Source: Aphis gossypii
Taxonomy: Eukaryota > Arthropoda > Insecta > Hemiptera > Aphididae
Direction: 5' to 3'
Length of the DNA stretch: 64,000 nt
NCBI RefSeq assembly: GCF_020184175.1
Contig: NC_065532.1
Location: forward strand, 39,246,287 to 39,310,286
The position numbers and the translations under genes are program-made. Numbering within the stretch: the first letter of the stretch is position 1; each line of letters starts with the position of its first letter. The notes below the pieces were generated by a model. It was not told where the DNA came from. It worked only from the letters and a program-made list of their open reading frames with translations, and ran no database searches. Of this stretch, positions 35,617 through 46,377 are shown piece after piece.

Positions 35617-38600
35617 ATTTGTATGTTTATTTAAAATTTAATCTATAAATAATAAAGTAAATATACCTAATTAATATTTATTTTAAATGGAGTAGGTTAC
35701 AATGGAACAATTATCTAGGTATACTTTAATACTACAAATTCTTTAATAATTTGTAATTGGTATGGATATTTTTCACAGGGTTGTTAGTCGTATTATTTAT
35801 GTTTTCATTACTTAATACAGCAAATATGATTTAAATGTCTAAACTACATCCAAAGAAGGCAACTAAATATAAGCAGTTATTTTTTTGTATCAAATAGCTG
35901 GAAAAATATTTAACCTTAACTTGCATAAAGTGTTTTATATTATAAATAATAAAATAATAAAAATTACAAATAATGAAATATTTGAAATTTTAATGAGAAT
36001 AAAAAAATTCTTAATTCATTTTTGTTAATATTTATTAAAAATCTAGACAACTTATTTATTACCAACATTTATATTGTTTAAATAGACTAATCTAGCGGTT
36101 CCCAATCCATGGGTCAAAGCCCACTTGTAGGCCACGAGCAGCATGGCACTCGGCTGTGAACCATGTAATATTAAATACATATTATATATTATATGCATAT
36201 GAATACGTATATAAGTGTGCTATAAGTGGGCCTCAAAGATTTTGTTTACAAAATTGGTGGTCTACACAGCTAAAAAGGTTGGGAACTGCTGGAATAATCA
36301 ATATATTTTGTTTAATAATATAATATCTATATCCTATATAATTTGTACTAAATAAAATTAGATAATAAATTAGTTAATAAGATAAAAATATCAATAAAAG
36401 TTAGAGGTATTTAAGATATATTTACACATGACAGTAAAATTTAAAAAAGTGTTGTATATATATTTATTATAATGTATTATAAAAACAATCATTTTTCTGA
36501 TAAAAATCTCAGTTTTTAAGATAAACTATGTTTAAATTTATTTATAAAATAAATATTTAAAATATTTTTTTTAACTTTTATTATTAATATGCTCTAATAT
36601 AAATTAATTAATTCGAAATAATTTAGTTTACCTACCAACTACATTTTAATTTTAAATAATTATCCAGTACCACTTCAAGAATAGATAGGTTTGAATCATA
36701 GTAATGTTTTAATTAGAATTGGTTCATTGGGATAATAACACAGGAGTACAGAACAGTATTACAATAATCAAGATGTTAAGAACATTACCAGTGTCTATTA
36801 ATTTGGTACTGTAAATCTATGATTTTACTCTAATTTTATGATATTGTTATGGTAATAAAAATTATTATAGTACTTTTTACTTACTTATATTCCAATAAAA
36901 CTGTGGCACATGTAGAGCATTGAGATAAAATCATTATCAATATGTAATCTGTAAAAGAGCACAGAACTACATTTTCTTAAATTCGAGTATTTAAAAAAAT
37001 TAACGCTTACCTTTCTGTATTAATAAAATCACATTATATGGTTATAAATAATTTTTAAATTTCGAAAATGACCCAATGACGCAATTATTTTTGACAAAAT
37101 TGAAATTATAATAACTCCAATGAACATTTAGATAAACAGAAAAGTTGTAGGAAACCCACTAAACATGCACTAAACCCAATGAAAAATGATTACAAGCCCA
37201 AGATACTAAATGTAAAGCTGAAAAGCGCCATCTACTAGTAATTGTAAGATGTCATGCCAATATATTATAATAGAATGGTTAACTGAAAAACACGAACTAC
37301 TATAGAGTCCATTTTTTATTCTTTTTACAAAATAATAAAATTTCATTTTTTTTTTTTTTTTTTTTTGTTGCTATCTTTGTCTAATGGTTTCAAATTAAAT
37401 TTGTCATATTAAAACCACCTATGGTATAATATAATATAGATCATAAATGTAATTATATTAATTAATATTAATCTAATAATAATAGTCTGAGGCCGTGATA
37501 TTAATATATAATGTAATATGTATTCACAGATTTATAAAATAAAGTATATAAATATAAGTTTATTTTATATATCTGTGTAGGTATGTTTTATAATATATAA
37601 TAACTGATTTACTGATATTATATCAGTTTTAGAAACGACAGTTACCGCTGTAGCACTGTTTACAGCTTTACATTATTTTTATTTCTTCAAAAATATATGT
37701 AATTATACACCATAGTGTAAAAATACAACTTTTATAATTATTATAATATGTAAATTCAAACGGAGCAAACAATATAGCTCTTCAGAACAGACTCAAATTT
37801 AGTATAAGTATATTATAATTATTCGTTACAGGTACGGATTAATATTTATTTTTTTATTCAAGATATTTAATAAAGAGAAACCTAGGTATTCTTGATTTTC
37901 AGCTGTTATAGAAATAAAATATTTGATTATTATTTTTGTCGTTTATTTGTTTTGTGTTTTATAAATTATTATTATTGTTTAGTGATCAATGGTCATAACT
38001 TGTAATAAAATATATTAAATTTATGATAAAAACGTCAAAAATATTTATTGATAGTCTTGAATAAGATTTGGTAATTTGCAAATGCATTCGTCATATTTTG
38101 TTTATTTAGTAGCTGATGCTAATTTTATTTTAAAAACAAATTTACTTCTTCAATGAAATCTTCGCCTATAGCCTATAGGTACACAGACGAATGACGATCC
38201 ATTTTATTTCAAAAACAAATTAAATTGACGTTAGGTAAGTTTTTTTTACTATTACATTATCATCAGTTTAGTTGACAGTTATGTACTTATGTATCACTTG
38301 AGTCATTAACACAGCGATAAATTTAATTTATATTATTATTTTATTAAAATTTAAAAAATTTAAAAAGTTTAATAAGTAATAACCACATTGGTTACTAAAT
38401 ATAACCGCATTCCAAATATTTTTTGTTAGTTGTTATCTTAGTGGTTTTCACTTATCAGTATTCAGTTTTCATCTTCTGTTTGATAAAATGTTAGTGAACT
38501 TTAAAGTTGAAATTGTTAATTATTTTATTTATTACTGTTAACGCTAATTTCAGTTTGAATTCTCGCTTTGTTATTTTTTACTATAATAGTTTTATTTTCT

Positions 38601-38617
38601 CCTCCTGTACTCGTAAG
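35617..38617. other. Divergent upstream region of SNAPC4 and insomniac
   Basis: The two genes are transcribed away from each other across 3.0 kb. It contains one MITE (36093-36291) and a 20-nt T run near 37348-37367. A possible 5' untranslated intron of insomniac ends at CTAATTTCAG near 38553. No other gene is seen. Confidence 0.5.
36093..36291. mobile_element. 199-bp hAT-type MITE
   Basis: The left end TAGCGGTTCCCAATCC and right end GGTTGGGAACTGCTG are inverted repeats with a few mismatches; the expected first C is T. Flanks GACTAATC and GAATAATC match at 7 of 8 positions. Confidence 0.7.
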
Positions 38618-41600
38618 ATGAGTGTTATCGAAGGCGTCGATAAAGGAAAAGGATCACGAATGCAATTGAACAAATCGTTGAGCAATACTGCTCAGTGGGT
38701 CAAATTGAACGTGGGAGGCACTTGCTTTATGACTACAAAAACTACATTGTGTCGGGATCCCAATTCATTTCTGTGCAGACTGTGTTCAGAGGAATCCGAT
38801 CTCATTTCTGACATGGTCAGTTGGCATTAAAATAAATATATTCAATATTGTGTTATCCACAAAATTCACTAATGCCCGATGTTATTAATCATATTAATAT
38901 TGAGATGCTGTAGTAAACGAGCAAAATCATATTGTATAACTGTACTCATCTTGTCCTCACGCTATCTAGTTATGGATAGTGGGTCAATTAAATCATGTTT
39001 TTCCCTGTCGGACAACTTAACTGTATGCTTATTAAGTTACAACTTACAAGCATTGCCAATTTTACTTATTAGAACAAATCATAACTCTTTGCACTTTAAA
39101 AAACCTTCTGGTCCATCAAACTATTTAAGATGATTCAAAAATATGTAAATTTTCATCATGAGCTAAAACCTTTGTTATTATCTTGCTTATTAACTAACAC
39201 TGCTGTGAGTACTACATCTTCATGGCACATTATATTGCTTTATTTCTAATGTACATATAATGCAATTTATGATATTTATACTGTTCTATGTTTAATGTAA
39301 AAATAAAATATTACCTTATTACTTTTCTTGATTTAGGATGAAACTGGTGCATACATGATTGATCGTGATCCAACATATTTTAGTCCCATTTTAAATTATC
39401 TCCGTCATGGAAAATTGGTTTTGAATAAGAATCTTGCGGAAGAAGGTAATTTTTTTTATTTTTTTTAATCTAGTATAACTGCAATGTAATGAGATGTTAA
39501 TAAACAATTATTATAATAATATTATAAACTTCAGTTATTAGCAAACATTTTGTTTTGGTTCTATTCATAACAGAGAAAAAAGTTTACTACAAAAATGTTT
39601 TTATTTAAAAATATCTAAAATGATTATTAATATATATATATATAAATATATATACTTTTTTTGGTGGAGGGGGAGGGTTTTCGGTCAACTTAAGAAATTC
39701 AATTGGAAAATTTCTTTATTGTAACCTTAATGTGAAATATTTTTTCTCAGTATTTCAATACATCTATCAAAATTCAGACGTAATTTATGAGTTATAACTT
39801 ATAACTTTATACGTTTTTAAATTTTATAGAAGTAAAGTTATATGTGGATACCCCGTAAAATATTGGTCTACTGCTCCGCTTGTCTAAATTGTCTAAATAT
39901 TAAATACTTACAACTCGTAAATTACTCGTCCGAATTTAAATTTTTATGCATCAACATTTTTTCACATTATGATTGCAAATTAAGTATAAGTTCCCATTTG
40001 AATTTCTTAAGTTGACCTCTAAAATATTATAAAACAATATAAAAATAATAATCATTTTTTTAATTTTTCTAAATAAAAAATAATTCTCCATTATGAATAT
40101 TGTATTTTATATATGATAAAATGGTTTTAACATAAATGTTGAATAACCTTGTATATTTTACAGTATATCTAATATTTAACATTATATTTTTAGGTGTGTT
40201 GGAAGAAGCCGAATTCTATAATATTACCGAATTAATAAATATAGTAAAAGAAAGAATATTACAAAGAGATAAGAAACTTTGTTCTGAGCAAGTGAAAAAA
40301 CATACTTACAGAGTGTTACAATGTCATGAAGATGAACTTACGTGGATGATTTCAACAATGTCAGATGAATGGAAATTTGAACAAGTAATGTATAATCAAA
40401 TTTAGTGATGCCTGATTTATGATTTATTTTCCACAAGTAACAACTCTCATTTTTTTAATCAAAGGGTCTATAAGAAATTCCTTCTTAAGTTATATATACT
40501 TAGAGTGGTGTGACCACTAGACTATGATATAATAATATTTTAATCTTTGCTATATACAAAAGCATTAAGGTAACTTTTCCTTGCAGCTTAAAGCAGTCTA
40601 GATACCAACCATGTCTTATAAACCAGTATTAAACGCTAAACATTGTGTCCAGCTATAGAAAAAATGTATCGAATATTGATACAATTTGAAATCACTGCTG
40701 ATAATTTATAACTGACCACACACAAGTTTACTGATTGGTACCATATTTAATTTATATATGCTCTGTATAGTTAATACTAAATGTTTATAGTTATAGCAGA
40801 ATAGAAAATTAGTATAGGTATAATAATTCTATTGAACTAATTTACAATTTGGTTGGTTTGGTGGGTAAAATAATACTGGGAGTATTGCAATGTAGTCTTT
40901 CTGCTATGATTTTATTAAAAACAAGAATGTCGTGAGGTATGATACTAAGTATTAAGTAATAAGCATTAACAGCTCTAATAAATGAGTAACCTAAAAAGAA
41001 AATTACAATGGTGATGAATAACTCTAAATCTCCCTCATTCCTAAGCACATCACTGTATACTCTTCTTGAATACTCAAGCTAATTAACAATCATGGGTATA
41101 ATCTATTTATACCTAATTTACACTGCAGACTGCATAGCTATAATTACTTTACTTGCCTACCTTTTTATTATTTACAAAGAATAAATAATAATTTGTGTTG
41201 TATTTTAATATCTATATTATTTGTATTTAGCTGGTAAACATAGGTTCCAAGTACAACTATGGAAATTATGATCAAGCAGAATTCCTATGTGTTGTATCTA
41301 GAGAAGAGGGTATTGCCGATTCTCCAAAAACTGAATCCACCGATAAAGCTAAGGTAATTTATTACGATTTCAACATTTTTATCTTTGCTAACATAGTTTG
41401 TATTTTCTGCACTTGATTTTTTATTTCTATACACATTTCCTGTGTCACATTTTTAGATAAATTATTAATGAGTTTGTGATCACGATCTATCATACTTAAA
41501 CCATTTGCAAAATGTTCTACTGCTTTGGTATAGTTATTTTGGACCATATATTCTTCACCTTTTTGTATCTGTAATACGTAAATATTAAAGAGTTATACTT

Positions 41601-42012
41601 TTTCATTTGAATATTGTAGTAGTTCAGCCTCATACTTCTCGTATTACAAATTTTTTTATGTATTTAATTTTATTTGATATAGGAAATGCCATCAATCTGT
41701 ATCTAAATTCATCTGTTTCTTTGAGTTTGATTTCAGCTCGTTTTTTTTGTACTTTATAATTATAACATTGATCTAATCTTCTTTTTCTATCAAAATCATA
41801 TAAAATAATAACAAAAACTGTTAGGCCTGTTATAATGCCTAAATGTGCACACATTAAAAACATTTTCTAAACTTAAATAATATAAAATAATTTATTAGAT
41901 ACAATAGATTAGTTTGGTTGTCATAGAATTTTATAAAATTATTTTATTGTTCATTTAGCCAAATTATGTACACTTTTTACAGGAATTGCAACAACGAGCT
42001 TCGCGTATGTGA
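38618..42012 (+). CDS. inc: BTB/KCTD5-family CUL3 adaptor (insomniac orthologue)
   Basis: Five coding exons, 38618-38815, 39337-39445, 40194-40384, 41231-41353 and 41983-42012, have agreeing phases and give 216 residues. KCTD2/5/17 proteins are substrate adaptors of CUL3 ubiquitin ligases; the fly orthologue insomniac is needed for normal sleep. The BTB/T1 domain spans about residues 25-125: WVKLNVGGTCFMTTKTTLCR, then DETGAYMIDRDPTYFSPILN and LAEEGVLEEAEFYNI. The C-terminal part has YRVLQCHEDEL, STMSDEWKFEQLVNIGS, YNYGNYDQAEFLCVVS and the conserved ending ELQQRASRM. The ATG at 38618 was chosen because the upstream in-frame extension has no ATG. The last coding exon has only ten codons and lies beyond an intron that contains a gene on the other strand. 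Confidence 0.95.
39683..40017. mobile_element. 335-bp foldback MITE in insomniac intron 2
   Basis: The left end GGTCAACTTAAGAAATTCAA has its reverse complement at the right end (TTGAATTTCTTAAGTTGACC at 39998-40017). Further inside, AATTCAGACGTAATTTATGAG near 39774 and the complement of CTCGTAAATTACTCGTCCG near 39914 also pair, so most of the element folds back on itself. No target duplication was identified. Confidence 0.7.
41358..41363 (-). promoter_or_regulatory. Tom20: Poly(A) signal overlapping the TOM20-like stop codon
   Basis: On the minus strand TAATAAATTACC contains the stop TAA, a second in-frame TAA and the hexamer AATAAA. Cleavage 10-30 nt further on would fall inside insomniac exon 4 (41231-41353), on its antisense strand. 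Confidence 0.55.
41362..41863 (-). CDS. Tom20: TOM20-like mitochondrial import receptor, nested in insomniac intron 4
   Basis: Two exons, 41863-41636 and 41568-41362, are separated by a 67-nt GT-AG intron in phase 0 and give 144 residues; animal TOM20 has about 145. TOM20 sits in the outer mitochondrial membrane by an N-terminal anchor and recognises presequences. Here the anchor is GIITGLTVFVIILY at about residues 9-22, followed by DFDRKRR, matching the YFDRKRR of the family. The linker is basic. A TPR-like core crosses the splice (FVIRE then IQKGEEYMVQNNYTKAVEHF), and the C-terminal helix reads VTQEMCIEIKNQVQKI. The usual proline-containing turn before that last helix is absent, so this is a divergent TOM20, perhaps a paralogue comparable in kind to fly tomboy20. 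The whole gene lies inside intron 4 of insomniac on the opposite strand. Its intron rules out a simple processed copy. Confidence 0.85.
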
Positions 42013-45000
42013 TATATGCAGTCAACTAAATCTGTAATCATGGGAGCATGTACATTCTTTAAGACAATATATTATGTAACCAAAGATCTTTGCAGCAAAT
42101 CTGTTGTCCGATTTACATCTGGACGTCAAAATGCTAGATCCTAGCCTCATAGCTTCTTTATTATTATGCATTGATTTTATAATATGTGTGATATTAAGGA
42201 AATCTATAAAACCATGCACAAACACAAATACACGCACATATAAACAAAAGTACTTAAGTTCCAAATTTAAATATTCACATGTTTCTTAATAATTTTTATC
42301 ACTACATCTTCCAAACCTTATATTTTATATGGAATTAATATGTTATATTATACTCTTTATACTTTTATGTTATGACCAATTTTATAAATTATATTGTCAA
42401 CATTGTTATAATATAATAGTGCTTCTGAATTTGTATACATTTTACAATCTCATTAACAATCTCATTTTTCAGTTTTAAAATAAGCAAAGTCAAATTTTTT
42501 CTCTCTTTCTTTTAATTAACTATGCTTTTGATTAAGAATAATTATTAATAAATTATCACTCGAGGGCGTATTAAATGGGACAAACTGACCAATCATTTAG
42601 GGCAAGATATCAACAAAGATCAACTATATCATAACACAGTTATTTACTATTCTTGATTCCTCCCTTACGGACATTTGCTCTATACCAGGGGTGGCGAACC
42701 TATGGCACGCGTGCCAGAAGTGGCACGTTGACCAAATTCCAGTGGCACGCAAATATTATTTATCTTAAAAAAAAATTATATTTAAAAGTTTAGTACCTAT
42801 GAGAAATTTTAAGAATCAAATTTATAAGTTTGTAATAAAATTTTACATATATACTACTTATTTATTAAATTATGTACCTATTTAAAATGTGTGTAATTAT
42901 TGCATGCTTTTTCTTTTCATCTTACCTAGTAAAATTCATTTTTTTTTTTTGGCACGCGAGCATAATCCAAAAAACTTGATTTTAATTTTTGTCACTTGAT
43001 CCAAAAAAGGTTCGCCACCCCTGCTCTATACGCTCTTAATAGAACTGATTCTGTAAAAAAAAATTAGAATTAATGTTAAGGTGCTTTTAAATTTAATTAA
43101 AAGCCATTTTATTAATCGTATTTTACATATTATTGCATTGTTCTATTGCAATTTAAAATTTTTTTTCATTCATTTTTATGTCATGGACCACTGGATTAGT
43201 GTTGTATTTGTGTTTAGATTTTAATGTTTCTTATTTAAAAGTTGTATCTAAAGTTTTGGATAAGTGTAATTGAATTACCTTTAAGAGTATTTTATATTAT
43301 TACTCAATGATTTATTTAATTTAGAAACTAAATACTACAATAATTAATAGTACTAATAATACCATAAATATTAATGGAAATTGTTTATACTTTATATAAT
43401 TTGTTTTTATTTTTTTTTATAATCTTTTATAGTATACATTTAATACAATTTCATTTAATTCGTAATATACATGAATTTGTTAAAGTTTAGTTATATTAGA
43501 ATAAGTTATTGTTATACATTTTTGTCACCAGATTGTACTATCGTCCTTTTATGTGCGATTATGTGTTCATACAAAGTATATTAAAAAAATAAAATAAAAA
43601 TAATCAATTTGTTAAAAGATAAGTTTAGTACTTTTTTAATCCAATATTTTTGTTTAAAAGCTCAATAATAGTTAAATTCTATTTTTAGTAATATACTAAA
43701 AATTAATGTACTATTATGTTACTATTATTATTATTAATTTTATTTTTATTATTACTATTATCGTGCTTAAAAAATAACTTTTAAAATATGATAATGTGTA
43801 TTGAATATTTTAAGATTTGAACGAAGCAAAAAACAGTAATTGGTTTTCAATAATAATAATGAAAAAAAAATTGTGGGGTCACAATCAATAAATTTATTTT
43901 CATTATTTTTTTTTTACGTGTATTCATCTTAATACAAATAATAATACATAATAATCATTCTTTATTATCAGTCCCAAGATGATTTAATTCAAATATTTTT
44001 ATTACAGAAGTACTATGCTGAACTTAAAGTGGCAGTATCTACATACCTACATTATAATATCTATTTATAACATTTATCTCAATTTATTTTAAAGGAATGT
44101 ATAATATTCATCTTCAAAAAACATATCATGAATTCATGAACTGTACTTAGTGATATAAAATAAACAGACATATATTATCAAATACAATAATGTATCAATG
44201 CATTCAAACTTAAGTATTTAACAATTTTAACATACCTATCAATTAAAGTGATTCACTCATCATCTACATTCTACTGAACATTGGAGAAGTATCCATTTGT
44301 CCATCTAATTTCACTTCCAAAGTATGTAGTTTAAGGTAGGTACAATATATGAAATAGTTTAGAAAAATTGTGACTTGTTATATCAGTTTTATAATAATAT
44401 GCATATTCTTATTTTAGTTTAGTTTATTTGACTATCTCACCTTTTAAAACAGTAAAAATGCTTAAACCTTCAACTTTAAAGGTGGCTCTTAGTAGAGACT
44501 TAAATTTTATAAAAATTTAACTAAACATTTATTTTGTGTATGGCTGTCATATTATATTGTAACATATAACTGAAAATTTTCACTTTTGGAGTGGTTTCTG
44601 GTATAACAAATTAAATCTAAAAAGTACCTACTTCAAATATTCTCAGTATTATGAAACACACAAAGTACAATAAGTGAATAATGATAATAGGTAGGTACTA
44701 TATTTTATTTTGATGAATGAATAAGTAAAGTCGTCAATATATAATAATATATTAATATGTATACCTATGTATATATATTGGTCCTGCACTTTTGTTCTTT
44801 CAACTTGATTTATAATAATTTCAATGAAATCTATAGAATTGTTTATAATAATATGTACATTATATTATAATCCTTTCACTTTTATCCGTATAACCGTTTA
44901 TACTTATATTTATCATTATATAAACAAACAGACCGTACAATATATTTTATAAATAATATAATGTTGTATATAAGTATATAATATTTTACAACAATTTTTA

Positions 45001-46377
45001 TTATGCGTGTATCAACTTAATTGTTACTTTTTAACGACAATTTATATTTTTTTCATTGCTGCTGCTTCAAAACGACAAATAAAAAAATAAATATAACCTA
45101 TTAACCTACTATAAAAACGACACGATCATTGTCTATCGCATCAAACCATCCGTTTATTTCTGAATAATGCGTTATAATTATTATTTTTGTTTCACATAGG
45201 CACCTACGGTCGGACCAACCTATACCTACCTATTAATAATTCACGCGCGATGTAAAAACTGTTTGCGTGTTCGCCTCAAATTATGGGGTGGTGGCGCGTT
45301 TGCGAATTTTTTAATTATATAATAAATTTAACCACTCCTTTCCTACTATGTTATGTACTATTATGACTGACGTTTAACGATTGGTCAATGCACCTATAGC
45401 CCTCGTGCTGTATTATGTGTACCTATATGCGTATTTCCGTATTATTTACAGGGATATAAAAATAATAATATAACGCGAGTACATAATGTCGTAAATGTTG
45501 GGTAACAAAAAATGCCGATATGATCTATATAAACATAATATATTATATACATGTACAGTGTACAGTGTACACACACTGCGATTATTATTAAAATATACCT
45601 ACAAAGTAGGGTACATCCGCCGAGGTGATGTATAATTATTATTTACCGTTGTCATTGTGTCCACTGTTAAATGTTTTACGTACTTACCTACCTAAATATT
45701 ATGTTTAGGTACCTATGCGCTTGTATGACACCCGTAAAGTTGTTTAGTGTACCTACCCTCAACGGAGTGTGTGCTAGCAGTGCCTTATTTAAACGTAAAA
45801 TAGACCACACAGACAACGCGTGCATAGCGGTTCCCATAATATTATGTGCTTTTTTTTTTTTTATTATTAATAAAACATACGACTTGTAATCAAAATTATT
45901 ATTTATTGCAATGAGCACGTGTGCTAATATACTCTGCTACCCGGACACGCGCGAATAAAAGTTGCAGCCATCCGATGGCGATGATACTATACCTATTATA
46001 AAACACTTAAGTTGGATTTTATATTTTTAATTAGTTTTAATTAAAGCTTACGCGTCTCGTTTCTTTTTGAGTCTGTTGTGTGGAGGGTTGCTATAGGAAT
46101 GGTGTTGTCAGAACCAAGAGCTAGTGGATTTGAGTGATTGATGAGTTTGAAGCTGAAAACGTCTGTGTAATAATAGATGATTTTATCGTCTAGGTACCTA
46201 TAATAAACATTAATTATTATCATGTATCGTGTGACCGTCGTACATATACTAATACTTGTATAATACTATATAGCAGGTCGGCATCGGCGTGTCACATACA
46301 TAACCGCCGTGGCCTGTGGGTGCTGAAACTGCAATAATAAACTATAATAATAATATCGGTGTGCGAGTTCGTATGGA
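42013..46377. other. Intergenic region between insomniac and the gustatory receptor
   Basis: An AATAAA at 42547-42552 is the first clear poly(A) signal after the insomniac stop. A 338-bp MITE follows at 42686-43023. From about 43030 to 46377 I see no supportable gene; the last few hundred bases become less AT-rich and may include the receptor promoter. Confidence 0.5.
42686..43023. mobile_element. 338-bp hAT-type MITE, perfect 16-bp termini
   Basis: The termini CAGGGGTGGCGAACCT and AGGTTCGCCACCCCTG are perfect inverted repeats of 16 bp. The flanks are a perfect 8-bp target duplication, CTCTATAC (42678-42685 and 43024-43031). The subterminal TGGCACGCG motif recurs. There is no transposase ORF. 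The intact ends suggest a fairly recent insertion. Confidence 0.92.

Noticed and set aside
38879..39133. ORF of 84 codons in insomniac intron 1
   Set aside because: It lies between well-placed splice sites of insomniac, has no recognisable domain, and its start and end match no splice signals.
45671..45918. Overlapping ORFs on both strands
   Set aside because: No family resemblance, low-complexity T run inside, and no splice or poly(A) context.
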